Part shown: in pieces, positions 1 to 11,508 of the stretch
Layout of the letters: the number at the start of each line of letters is the position of its first letter
Numbering within the stretch: position 1 is the first letter of the stretch
Assembly (NCBI GenBank): GCA_964247055.1
Contig: OZ176050.1
Span: 4,154,001 to 4,218,000, forward strand
Length of the DNA stretch: 64,000 nucleotides
From: Paragordius varius
Lineage: Eukaryota > Nematomorpha
Direction: 5' to 3'
Notes under the pieces: generated by a model
Database searches by the model: none
What the model saw: the letters and a program-made list of their open reading frames with translations, nothing else
What the model was told of the DNA's origin: nothing
Translations under genes and position numbers: made by a program

Positions 1-674
1 AAATACAACAGAAAATCTTCAAGGGTCGTATATGGTGCATCCATAACATTTTTTTAACCATATGCTAATCAGTTTTTCATTTGGATATTGTTTTTTCGTG
101 ATAATCATTTATACAGACAATACGTAACAAAAAGATAGTTTTTCAAAAGACAACCATATTTTCTAAACCACTTTTTCTTAAATAAACGACTATTTAATTA
201 CAATCGTAAAATATATAAGTAGCGTATGGAGTAAAACAATATTAGTCCATAGAAGAATAAAAAAATGTTTTTTTAAAAAAAACAATCCTAGTTGTAAATA
301 CACATATCTATAATATCCCCTTTTTTTAAAAAAAAACATTTTTTTATTTTTCTATAAACTTATATTGTTTTAATCCATACGCTACTGTAATTGATTGTAT
401 TACGATTATATCTATTAGATACTAAAACAATGAATAATATTAAAAATAAACGTAAAAAATATAGCGGTCTTTTGAAAAAATATGTCTTTATTTTAAAACC
501 TTATGTCTTATAAAACAATCTTTATTTAAATATTGCTATAACTTATATTAATAACCAATCCCATTCTTCTTTTACGTTTACCAAAAATATTGTTTCACAT
601 TTCACACAATGTAATTAAGGAACCAAAAAAAATTTATTATACTAATTTTATCTTTTTTATATGTAAAAATAAAG
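1..674. repeat. Gap with a large fold-back (inverted repeat) element, about 128-480
   Basis: The left arm (about 128-275) and right arm (about 330-480) are imperfect reverse complements; the clearest paired tracts contain GTAGCGTATGGA on the left and TCCATACGCTAC on the right, followed by an A/T-rich run ending in AAAAATGTTTTTT. The loop is about 50 bp. This looks like a fold-back MITE, but no clear target-site duplication was seen. No exon was recognised in the rest of the stretch, which is probably intron of the gene that follows. Confidence 0.55.
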
Positions 675-2187
675 TTTGGAACAATGTGAAAATTTTATGT
701 TTGAAAACTCTCCTTGTGCTTCATATACCTCATCAAACGATGATTCTTCTTGCCAAAGCTTTGAGTCGTCCTCATCTTCCAATGATATTGGTTGTATGAT
801 TGGCAACTTTGATGAAAGTAAATTAAATAAAATTTTCTTTAAAAGTCTCATATAAATATACTATCTTTCTTATTAACTATTTAAAAAACTATTTTCTATA
901 TTTATTTACATATTTACCCTAGATTTTACGAATGTTATAGCCAGTTCAAATGGTGGCAATAATAACAAATTGCATGCTTATACCAAAGATAAAAATGTCC
1001 ACACATATAAACATAAGGGACAATACCAACACTCAAAGTTTGAGGGAGGAAATCAAATATCGCACTATCATCACGCATACAATAATAACATTAATGGTTT
1101 ATGTTTGAATGACAATGACCGTACGATCGGTATGTCGGCAGCTAAAATCCCATCGACTCAACATTCACAAGCCATACCTATTCCGGGTATAGCGACGTAT
1201 TATGCACCCTCATACCTAGCCAGAACGCAACAGCAAGTCCAGAAACAAGCAAACTTAAATCACAACAATTATTATGAGGATTCGGCTCACATAAATGAAA
1301 ATTTTGTTGATTTTGGCCATGATTTAGCTTCCAGTTTTAAACAAGAATCACCCTTTCTTGTTTCCAATTTTTTTAGGGACGACATAAATCACACTGGGGC
1401 AGCTACAACATCTCGCGGTGCAAACTCTTCCAACAATTCTTCCAATAATTCCAATCACAGTAATCGGAATACACTCACATCTAATGCAACTCTTGCTACC
1501 ACAATGTCCCAGAAAAAACCCAATTCAGCCTTTTATGTCGAAAGCAAAATGGGTCAGACCTCCCTTGCTAAAAGTCTGAATCCCCTTAAATTAGGTCATA
1601 TTAAAACGAATGCCTCATCCACAAAGAATACATCAAAGTCGCAACAACACACCAATCAAAAATGGACAACTTCACAAACAACAACAACAAGTAAGGCGGC
1701 AAAAACGCAATCCACAAAGCATAATAACCACCAAGCAACGAACAATAATAATAAACACCATTCTATCACAACAAAATCAAGCAATGCTCAACAATCCCAC
1801 AATTTAAACAATGTCCCACTCAATAATCACAGCGGTATTTCACTCTTTCCATTTTCGTCTCTTCTCCCAGCTTTTTTGGGCGGTCATCATGTTTCGACCG
1901 CCTATCCTACTACCTCTTCAACTGGACCAACTTTTTATTCCAATCCTGACAACACGGATTCTTCCATCAACACGAACCCTTCATCAACTACGTCAAACAA
2001 AAAATTTGGGGGAACCACCGCTTTTGTGGGTAAAAACTTTGCATCACTTTTTACAAAGGGATCATCAACATCCTCAACTACCAACCAGAAGATTGATAAT
2101 CCTGATTCATCCTCTTTTTATGGAGCTACAACAAGAGAACATCCATCAAAATATAAAGTTCCACAGCCTGTGGGCCCTCTAACATAA
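675..2187 (+). CDS. Unidentified Asn/Ser/Thr-rich protein, last two exons (5' part not found)
   Basis: Two exons read in one phase: 675-817 (Ser-rich, ending GAA A before a GTAAAT donor) and 923-2187 (after a TTACCCTAG acceptor), giving a C-terminal part of about 470 residues and a TAA stop. The protein is rich in Asn, Ser, Thr, His and Gln, with runs such as NNSSNNSNHSN and a conserved-looking stretch IPIPGIATYYAPSYL. No known domain, signal peptide or membrane segment is visible. The base composition is much less AT-rich than the flanks, which supports coding. Such low-complexity tails are common in transcription and signalling regulators, but I do not recognise the family. The first exon boundary is weaker than the second. 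Earlier exons must lie before 675 or outside the window. Confidence 0.6.
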
Positions 2188-5100
2188 ATCTGATATTATA
2201 TTTGTGGTGGGGAAAGCGAATGATTAATGAACTTTATATATCTTATATGTTCAAATATATAAGAATTACTACCTCATATACCGACACCTTATTTATATTT
2301 TAAACGCCCTTTCCTTATTATATATATTTACATATGCATATGTATTGCAAAAATTCAATTTTACCATCAATCTTTCGTTAAACCATTTAACTATATAAAT
2401 TCTTTGATATTGCGAATGCCTCCTTCCTATAACCATAAATTTTCTAATTATAACTTGATTCTATTTGCATTTCACCAATTATAATACTATCAATCAATAT
2501 ATATAGATGTTGGCATTAAACGCTTATAAATAAATTGCATCGAATACCAGCCCTCCTATTTTTGGGTGCCCGAAAAAACGCATCTTTTTTGAAATCGAAA
2601 AAATCCTGTATTTGTTTAAAATAAAAAAATTATTTTATAAATATTGCTCATCTTGTATTACATTATTAGATATTTCCATACATATTTATATATAATATTT
2701 TATACCGATTCATTCGCGATTGCCTTATTTTGGTTCTATGTACTTATCGTTTGCTCTTAATCAAAAAATATTTATATTTATGATATTTTCGCATCTAATG
2801 GTTATAAAAATATATGAGTATTAATTATAAATCAATTTTCGCAATCAACCATATATTTTTTATTAAAGAAGAGTTAAACACTTATCTTGCTTGGACTGTT
2901 TGATAAATAAGTAATTTGTCCAGCATTTTACCAACCAAAATTTTTTAATATGCTTAATCTTTTAAAAACTACTGTAATACAGTTTAAACCAGCTCTGCAA
3001 CAATTGTTGTTTTTATATAATGCGTAAACTAATTTCAAAAATAACGTGATTAGATTGATTTTTAGCGATGGTAATACTTTTATTTACACAAGAGATTATA
3101 TAGTGACATGCAAAAAATTTCCATCTACTATAACCTACCTTTGTGATAGTTTTGTACACCAAAAAGATTTTAAATTTAAATATTTAAGAAAGTATTTAAA
3201 ATATTGGACCAAATTAAGAAATATAAATTTAGCCTCTCCATGATTTTTAATTTTTTTTTAAATAAACTTAAAATTTAAAAATCCTCATCTCATATGGCCG
3301 CCATTTTTTTCGTTAAGCTTTTAGACTCAGCTGTTTATTCCAACGTTTGGTGGTCCATTTTTGGATCCCTGAAGTTGGAATACCGCAATAAATATAAGCT
3401 TATTTATTAAAAGAAGAACAATGTCTGTTAATTATATTTAAACCCAAACAACCTGGAAAACATCAGTTTATAGGCAATTTTAATCTCTGAGGTTGAATAT
3501 TACACCAAAATGTAATCGTTTAAAAAAATAAGGTATAATCAAGTGTTAAAAACATTTTTACTAATTTACTACGAAAATTGTTTTATCAAATTATGAAATG
3601 TCCAAAAGAGTTAATTTCGCGGAATATATTTTTATTAGAAAAAATTATTTTAGATTGGTTGTTTCAGTTATTTAATTAATAACATTAGACAACAACCACT
3701 TGAGTTTTTACATTTTCTAATATTCACTATTATTTACTAGTAAATCTGAAATAAAAATTATACTTCCACCTAAAATTTTTTATAATTTGATTTTTTATGA
3801 TTATGCGCCTTCTTTATCAAAATTTATTAAAAAATGTTTTTCTTAAATAATTCCAAAAAATGCTCATTTGTAACATATCCGGAGAAGTAATGAATTTTCT
3901 ATAAAATGCAAACTAATATGTTTTACATCGATTAATATTGGACATAGGAAGCAACAAACGCGCAAAGCGATGTTTTTCTTAATTAATATATTTTTAAATT
4001 AAAAAAGCAAATTAAAAGATTTTTCAAAATTTTTAATTTTTTACTAATGTAACCCTAATAATTATAAAATAATTTCTATGATTTTGAAATTAGTTTGTCT
4101 GTGAAAATTTTTGATTTATTTAAGGGTTGAAAATTTTGACCATTTAAACCCAAATATGATATTTCATAATAAACTTTCTTTATCGCTACTTTGATCAAAA
4201 TCGTAAATTTTGCTAAATGGATGATATTTTGCGGTTATGAATATGCAGTTAATAAAATTAAAATAAAATTAAACATCATAATCTTGCTTTTATCTTGGTA
4301 AAAGAATTTTAATGGCATCATAATTTTTAAAATTAGAATTCATTATACTTTTTATAAATTATTTTTTGGGGAATTTAAAATCTATAGAATGCATTTTAAA
4401 ATATGATCAATATTTTGGTATTATAACACTGCTCAACAAGGTTTTGCACCACCCCATTATTTTTGCATTTTCTGATACCTAATGGCATGGAAAGGCCAAA
4501 ACAAAAAAGAAAATTGAGGCCACCAATAGGATTTTTCCGAAATTTAATTTTTAAATTTGTATTTAATTTAAAAATAACAATCATTCCTCGTGCACATATG
4601 TTTAAATATTCAAACGAACAAGTCGCTACAAGTAATATTCCATGCATGAATAACAAAATTCTAGGCATTAAATAAGATACTAAACAAGCTAAGAGCCAAA
4701 GTATAAAAAATCTAAAAGGGGCTTATGTATAGTGTGATAGATCCGGGCGGATGCAGAAGCTCTGCTTATCCCCCAAGCGATCCAATTATGCCAGATATGG
4801 CAAAGATAACAATAAGTAATCGTAAAGCCTGATAAGAGAGACTTGCAAGCAAAATCCAGGCAAATTGACATGTCAAATTAACCAATTCACAGAATAATGT
4901 TAGATAAATTCTACAATTTAATTGAATAAAAAGATTAGGTAACTACAAATGGTCCAATCCCATAATAGTAAATTCTACTAAAAGTGGCTACACAACATCC
5001 ATCTGAAATTAAAAATACAAAACAACCAATAATTTTAAGAAATAAAGTATATCCACTAGGTATAAATAAAGGATTTTTTGTAAGAACCAACTCAAAAAAA

Positions 5101-6914
5101 AAACTTAATAAGTACTCGAAAGAACGAAAACTAACAAAAAAATATAGCCTATCTAAAAGCCGAAGGTTTAAACCATAGAATGCCTTTTTTAGTATTTTTT
5201 TAAAAAATTTTTATACGTATTAAAAATTCACTTGAAAGAAAAAGACTAAATTTTGACGTTTAAGTCCGTACTATTTTTTTTTCTCTGATATTTAAATGAC
5301 ATATTTATATTCAAAAGGTAGAGTTTAAAACGCTTTATTAAATGATATTAAGTTTATAATATAACATTTTATTATAAAGTTATATGTAATTTTCTCTCGA
5401 TTTTCTCTTGTTTTTGAAAAATTGAAAAACCTATAATATTTCAAAATTCTGATTGGCGGGATCAAAAAAATTTTCACATTCGGTTTTAAAACACTGAAAT
5501 TAGTCATAATTTAAAAGTTTGAGTGGTGGTGCTCAAAAATGTCCAAATTTGTCGACTTGTGTAATTATAATATTTTTAGGCTTAGGTTTTTGACCGATTA
5601 TTACGGTGACAGTCAGCTTGTCATTCATGGAAACAAACAATAATACAAATACAGGTTGTAGCTAATTTGTTTTTAAATTAACATTTACCTTTTCAATATT
5701 TGTTTTTGAAGACGATTATATTTTGGCGTAGTTTTGTATCGAGATCCTAAACTTCTAACCATTGTTTTGAAAGTTGTTTTGGTTATTTAATTTTAAAACT
5801 TTTCTCACTCTACTAAGGAATCAAGACAGCTTCAAAACTCGATTTTAACAAACAGGTGATCAAATCAATCTTAAGTTATTTACATTTTTTAACCGTAATT
5901 TATATTTATTTGCCCTTTTTATTAGCAATTTAATAAAATTCAGAGATATTATGACCATAAAAGTTATGTGCAATCGTAACTCGTCAGACTCAACTCTGCT
6001 GATGATTATCTACAAGGGCAAAAAGATTCCAATTATTATGCTAATAGGTGTTGTTATACAATACTATTAACCGAAAAGATAAATGTCAGTGACTATTAGG
6101 AAAAATAAATGAAAATCAATTTAGAAACACAGGGGCAACAAAATATATACTTAAAACGAGAAAAGCAATAAAATTGCTAACGCCGCAGTATAAACACATT
6201 TACACCAATTCAGAACTGGTCAGGTCAGGTTTTTTTATATATTGCAGTATCGATTAACTTTTTAGCCAAGCCATCTCTTATATATATATATATATATATA
6301 TCAAAAATTCTCAAATAAATATTTAATTATCTTTTTTTACACCTTACTTGTAAATCGAATATATGCATTACCTTAAATATTGTTTTATTGGCTCACGTTT
6401 TTAACACCGATTGCCAAGTGCCGCCGTAAAAAAAGAATGGTAAGGTTATAACTCAAAGCATGGCTAATTAATTTTTTAGTCATTAATTGTTATACAATAT
6501 AAGTATTTTTAATTATTTGCTTGCTAAATAATAATAATACTCTAATATAGTTGAAAAGTATATACGAAAGCGAAAGATACAAAATAATATTTTAATAAAA
6601 ATCTTTACAATAATTAAGGTTAGAAATATATAAAAATAGAGTTAAAATATTTAACATAAACTTTAAAATTACACCGTCAAGGGTATTCATGATCTACCCG
6701 GAAAACATGTAACTAATTTTATTTTTAGAGCTAAGTTTATGTAAAAATGAGCTAACGGAGAGAGTCATGTTAAATTTACAATGATAAATCAGAATTTAGC
6801 AAGATGTCGCAAAATTTACTCTATTTTTATATAATTTGATAAAAAACATCAACTGTTATTTCCAACAACGTCTAAGTATACGAAAATCGCAGAAATTCTA
6901 ATACATTTATCTAA

Positions 6915-6948
<34 letters not shown>

Positions 6949-7466
6949 ATTTGATTAGAATGCTATAATACCCAATAAGGGTTTTACGTTTTATATACTT
7001 ATTATATATCATGAAAGTCTGATAATTTTGCCACATTGTGTTAACAATATTTCATTTACTAAGATATAATAAACAATTTAACTTCATATTTTTATAATTT
7101 ATTAAGGAATTGATTTTAACAAATTACATATATTATATAATCTGATCTTTGATATTAAAATAATCATTATATGCATTTTTAATAAGGTATTAGAGTCCAA
7201 TTTTGGGTATTTTTATAATATTATGAAAATTCTTTGTATATTTGTAGTGATGCGATCTTCTTTATTTATGCATATAAATTTCTATTAATATAGCCAAATA
7301 TTATATGGAATCGTGATAATTAGTATAATTGCTTCCCTGTTTTTTCATATTCAAAATATATATATATAGAGAGACATGTAACCTATATACTTGTTTTAAA
7401 TGTAATAATATATAGTGAAAATTTAAACAAACGAAATTCCCCAAACTGATATTATCGACGATTAAA
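2188..7466. other. Gene-poor AT-rich stretch with a decayed repeat and TA microsatellites
   Basis: No convincing gene was found. It holds a decayed copy of the CACTA-ended family (3683 to about 4170), TA-dinucleotide runs near 6283-6300 and 6918-6944, and a locally less AT-rich patch at 4735-4870 of unknown nature. Short open frames at 4463-4675 and 4984-5178 have no ATG support or family resemblance and are not called. The last few hundred bases should contain the promoter of the first GPCR gene, but no motif was recognised. Confidence 0.4.
3683..4170 (+). repeat. Diverged 5' part of the CACTA-ended ~1.1 kb repeat family
   Basis: The left end resembles that of the copy at 52101-53217 (CATTAGACAACAA, then CCACTTGAG and the same order of short blocks, including GACAAACGCGC-like and TTTTGACCATTTAAACCC). 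Similarity fades after about 4170, so this copy is truncated or strongly diverged and looks older than the other two. Confidence 0.55.
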
Positions 7467-8894
7467 ATGGATATTTTTTCCATTCACAATAACAAGACAA
7501 GATTAAATTTGGAATGTATGCCAGATCAAATTATGTCAACCGAAAAACAAGTGTGGAATGGAGAAAATATAATGAATATGATAATCCTTCCGATTCTGCT
7601 AATTTTGGGTTTGGTGGGAAATTCGATGGGCCTTTTCATACTTCAGCATATCCGTAAACGATACAGTTTGCAAAATGCATCAAATTATTTGTATTATTAC
7701 TACCTTACCTGGATAGCTTGGTTGAATATTTTAACTTGTAGCTTTTACTTTTGCCGAGTAGGTGAAATGTTACGTAAATTTGATCAACGCACTATCCTGT
7801 TTCCTTTTTACAGTTGGTTATATTTTATCGCGCATTTCACGTTAACATTCATAAATGGCTTCTTTGGTGCATCTATCCTAGTTTTATGCCTTATACTTTG
7901 GGATCGTTATCAAAACTTGCGTGATCCCTTCAAGTATGCCAACATGATTGGTAAAAATGATTGGCGATTTAAATGGCTTCATAATTTGCCTACTGTTTTT
8001 ACCATCGTATCTGTTTGTATGTGCCTAACCAATTATTTTTGGTATCGAGTAAATCAATGTTTTGTACCATTTGTACCTGTTATAAAGTTGCCAGAACAGG
8101 GAATATATATCCCCGAAGATATTCAAGAAAGCGCTTTATCATCGAGCAATGTAACACCTATGTTCTTTATTAAGCGTACAGATTACAAAATAATAGAGAT
8201 CTATGATACAGTCCGGACAGTTATTCTTTCAATCATTCCTGGTTTTGTGATTTTGTATTATGGGATATGGATAACATATTTGTTAGGCAAATATTTCCAT
8301 AACCGAAATATGATATTTAAACGAGGCACCGTTTTGCCATTAAATTCTCCAAGTGTTCTTAAAAATGCTGAAAAATTAGATTCACCGATGAATAAGGATA
8401 AGTTTATCATCAATGATCGCTCATCGATATCGAGTGAGCCCTCGATTGGTAAAAACAATTCGGCACTCAAAAATTCACCTAGCTCCTTAAACAATTTATC
8501 ACCCCCTTCACCTCAGAGCAAACAATATTTGGATGTTGGCGGGATTGAAGATTCTAAAGTGGCTGCTATCAAAAGTTCACGAGCTCAAAAACTCCAAATT
8601 AAACGAATGCTAGGTCGTAACCTTTCAGCTCTAATATATTTCTTGTTGTATTGCATACTTGAAATACCGAACATTGTAGTACTCATAATGGGTGATCGTA
8701 TGCAAAATGAAACATTTATTGACACATCCAATATGCTTGAAATGATGTTTTACACGCTAAATTTTTACATATACATGGCGTTTGATAAGAACTTTCAAAA
8801 AGAATTAATTAAATTATGTAATAAACTTTTGCACAAACATTCATTCCCAAAATCAAGTATAATCACTACAATCATGTCACAAATTAGAGATTAA
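7467..8894 (+). CDS. Orphan rhodopsin-class GPCR, copy 1 (475 aa, intronless)
   Basis: Seven hydrophobic segments are visible: TM1 about 36-60 with the GN pair (N52), TM2 about 74-96, TM3 about 116-144 ending in WDRY (D146-R147-Y148), TM4 about 172-190, TM5 about 250-275, TM6 and TM7 in the last 100 residues. It should sit in the plasma membrane and signal through G proteins. TM7 ends LNFYIYMAFDKNF, which stands where NPxxY-x(5-6)-F normally is, and TM6 has LEIPN in place of the usual CWxP. The usual Cys at the top of TM3 is absent. The Ser-rich third cytoplasmic loop (about residues 290-365) is long. It is the most diverged of three paralogues in this cluster. Ligand unknown; it may belong to a lineage-specific orphan family such as those described in flatworms. 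Confidence 0.88.
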   Translation: MDIFSIHNNKTRLNLECMPDQIMSTEKQVWNGENIMNMIILPILLILGLVGNSMGLFILQHIRKRYSLQNASNYLYYYYLTWIAWLNILTCSFYFCRVGEMLRKFDQRTILFPFYSWLYFIAHFTLTFINGFFGASILVLCLILWDRYQNLRDPFKYANMIGKNDWRFKWLHNLPTVFTIVSVCMCLTNYFWYRVNQCFVPFVPVIKLPEQGIYIPEDIQESALSSSNVTPMFFIKRTDYKIIEIYDTVRTVILSIIPGFVILYYGIWITYLLGKYFHNRNMIFKRGTVLPLNSPSVLKNAEKLDSPMNKDKFIINDRSSISSEPSIGKNNSALKNSPSSLNNLSPPSPQSKQYLDVGGIEDSKVAAIKSSRAQKLQIKRMLGRNLSALIYFLLYCILEIPNIVVLIMGDRMQNETFIDTSNMLEMMFYTLNFYIYMAFDKNFQKELIKLCNKLLHKHSFPKSSIITTIMSQIRD

Positions 8895-9707
8895 CTCAAT
8901 CAATCAATGACCACATTTGCCCTAAAAATACCACACTTATAAGCTCAATAATTAACTAACAACGTTGTCATATAAGTTGTTAACCATATATATCGTTTCT
9001 CATATTATTATATTATCTTTGGTCTCATTACTAAATAATATTATGTACATTTGCATCCAAACTTTCCATATTAATTAAAATAAATATACCTAAAATTATT
9101 TTCGCATACATGATTGATTTTACATTAAATCAATTAAAAACATAATTAATAGTCCAAAAATATGGCTTCTTAAAGGTCTTAATAACATCTTGAATCTGCT
9201 AAGGCTTACCAAAAATAAATATTTAACCTTTAAAAAGATGAACAAAAAACCCAGAATGACAGGTAATAATAATAAATAGTGAATAGGTGCATGAGACAAT
9301 ATCTCCTATTTATATATAAATTAGAACATTTTCAATTACAAAAAGCCTAATCCATTCATTGTGCAATTTTAATTCTTTTGTTGTTTTGAAGAGAATACGG
9401 GATGGTTTGTTCATATAATAATAATAATAAGATAAATAAATAAAAGATAATAGCTGAAATCTAATTAAAATTAATGCTCTAAAATATTTTTATCCTCTAA
9501 TGATACATTTTTAATTATTTAAATTTAGCTATTCACTTAAACGATTTCCAGTGTCTGGATAATGTTCTCTTGTATAAGTTATAATTACTGATTCAGAATT
9601 TTATTTAGCGGTGTCAAAATATTTTTTAACTCATAATATTGATTTATATCGCTCTCATATTTGATATAATTAAATTGTACATAATCCAACTAGTAATAAC
9701 TAAAAGC
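8895..9707. other. Intergenic spacer between GPCR copies 1 and 2
   Basis: About 0.8 kb of AT-rich DNA with no repeat family or RNA gene recognised. It should contain the 3' end of GPCR copy 1 and the promoter of copy 2. Just before the chosen copy 2 start, ATATTTGATATAATTAAA resembles the first codons of copy 3 but with ATA in place of ATG. Confidence 0.35.
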
Positions 9708-11078
9708 ATGTTAAATCTAACCCAATCCAGTTTTCCAACATGCCAATCGAATCAAATTCAAACCAGAAAAGAAACGTCCTGGGATTTACTCACCGTTTTA
9801 AACATGATTATGTTACCTGCACTCCTTATCTTGGGAATTATGGGTAATTTGTTGGGTATCTTGATATTACGTAAGATACGTCGGCGATTCTCCATAAACA
9901 ATGCATCAAATTATTTGTACTACTATTATCTTACATGGATAGCATGGTTGAATATAATCACATGCATTTTTTACATGTGTAGGGTTGGAGAGATGTTACG
10001 CAAGTTTGATCAACGTACCATACTTTATCATAACAAAGTTTGGTTAGTTTTTATTGGCCATTATACACTCATTTTTATAAATGGATTCTTTGGTGCTTCT
10101 GTCCTTGTCCTTTGTTTAATTCTTTGGGATCGATACAAGAACTTGAAAAGCCCGTTTGAATATGCTCGAATGATTGCACACGCCGATTGGCGTTTCCATT
10201 TATTGTATTATCTCCCATTAGTTTTTACCATAGTGTCTAACACTATGTGTTGCAGTAGCTATGTTTGGTATCAAGTGCATGCATGCCTTCTCCCTTTTTA
10301 TCTAAATTCCAACTTACCTGGCAAAACTTTGTTAACCAAAACAATATTGAACGCTACTAATATCGCTATAGTACGGTCTAAAATTTCATACAACAATAAA
10401 GATAACCTTAGATATTATGTACGCCGTGAAAAGAGTGAAAATAATGTTGAACGCTATGATACTTTTAGGATATGCATATTATCAATTTTACCTGGGCTTG
10501 TTATATTATATTATGGTGTTTGGGTCACGTATCTCCTTGTCAAATTCCTACATAATCGCCCAATCTCCACAATTAATAAAAGCAAGATTACTCCAAGCAA
10601 TATAAATGGCGCAAGTGGAGCTATCTCACAAAATCACCGCTCTAAACATTCATCGATTGCAATGGGAAAATCAATTACTCTAAATGCCGCCACCCTTAAC
10701 ACGCAAGCAAGTTTTGATGAACGAGTAACCACATCCCAAATTACAGCAATAAAATCCGAACGATTTGAGAAAAATCGGAAAACTAAAATCCTTGCTAGGA
10801 ATTTATCAGCTCTTATTTATTTCGTAATGTATTGCATTCTGGAAATTCCAAACATAATAGTCATTCTTTTTAGGGATAGCTTGGCTAATAATGATACATT
10901 TATTGACATATCTAATTTGCTGGAGCTTATGTTTTTTACTCTCAATTTTTACGTATATATGGCGTTTGATAAGAATTTTCATCGGCAAATATGTCGCGTT
11001 TTGGATATAATAATTGGGACAAAACGACAAAGTATTGCTGCTACAGTAGTAGAAGTAGGGACCAGCGTAGCAAATTAG
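9708..11078 (+). CDS. Orphan rhodopsin-class GPCR, copy 2 (456 aa, intronless)
   Basis: I start at the first in-frame ATG (9708); the frame stays open upstream but without an ATG, and this start gives the same length as copy 3. The short N-terminus has an N-glycosylation site (NLT) and a Cys. TM1 carries GN, TM3 ends LILWDRY, and TM7 reads LNFYVYMAFDKNF. TM6 has the same LEIPN as the other copies. The TM3-to-extracellular-loop-2 part is almost identical at nucleotide level to copy 3 (about 8 mismatches in 262 bp by eye), while flanking parts differ much more. The third cytoplasmic loop is Ser/Asn-rich and variable. It is a plasma-membrane receptor of unknown ligand. Confidence 0.88.
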   Translation: MLNLTQSSFPTCQSNQIQTRKETSWDLLTVLNMIMLPALLILGIMGNLLGILILRKIRRRFSINNASNYLYYYYLTWIAWLNIITCIFYMCRVGEMLRKFDQRTILYHNKVWLVFIGHYTLIFINGFFGASVLVLCLILWDRYKNLKSPFEYARMIAHADWRFHLLYYLPLVFTIVSNTMCCSSYVWYQVHACLLPFYLNSNLPGKTLLTKTILNATNIAIVRSKISYNNKDNLRYYVRREKSENNVERYDTFRICILSILPGLVILYYGVWVTYLLVKFLHNRPISTINKSKITPSNINGASGAISQNHRSKHSSIAMGKSITLNAATLNTQASFDERVTTSQITAIKSERFEKNRKTKILARNLSALIYFVMYCILEIPNIIVILFRDSLANNDTFIDISNLLELMFFTLNFYVYMAFDKNFHRQICRVLDIIIGTKRQSIAATVVEVGTSVAN

Positions 11079-11297
11079 GTGTTCAATTTAATTATTTAAA
11101 TATATATTAATTAAAGGAATTAGTTATCAATTCTTAAATATAATTTATATATTCGTATTTCTATAAATTAAACATTATTATTTTTTCGAGATTATTCAAT
11201 TGAAATGCTAAAACTTTGCATTGAAATATATTATTTATGATATGGCAATTTACGTAATTTAGGGAATGTGTAAATAACATCTCTCATTTTTGATATA

Positions 11298-11508
11298 AAG
11301 TATGCACATTTATGTTGGCTTATTCACATTATTGTTAGCCAATTCGCAACACAGTAATGAATGGGTAAATACAATAAAATGTTATAATTTAACAATTTTT
11401 CCGTTTTGTCTATTTAATTATGGACAGAATTCGTTTTATTACACACGCTACTGTATTACTAATTGGCCAACAATATGTGAATAGAACAGCACAAAAGTGC
11501 ATACTGTA
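11298..11508. repeat. TA-CAGT MITE (Tc1/mariner type), degenerate copy
   Basis: Long imperfect inverted arms: the left AAGTATGCACATTT...TATTCACAT...GCCAATT pairs with the right AATTGGCCAACAATATGTGAATA...AAGTGCATACTGTA. The right end, TACTGTA, is shared with the copies at 38729 and 59517. A 60-codon open frame inside is a by-product of the arms. Confidence 0.6.

Noticed and set aside
4735-4870. Locally GC-richer patch as a possible structural RNA gene
   Set aside because: Only a 5-bp hairpin (GCAGA/TCTGC) is evident; no tRNA boxes, Sm site or spliced-leader donor pattern.
4984-5178. Lys-rich 64-codon open frame
   Set aside because: No ATG start, no splice support and no recognisable domain.
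11302-11484. 60-codon open frame after GPCR copy 2
   Set aside because: It falls inside an inverted-repeat MITE and shows no family resemblance.
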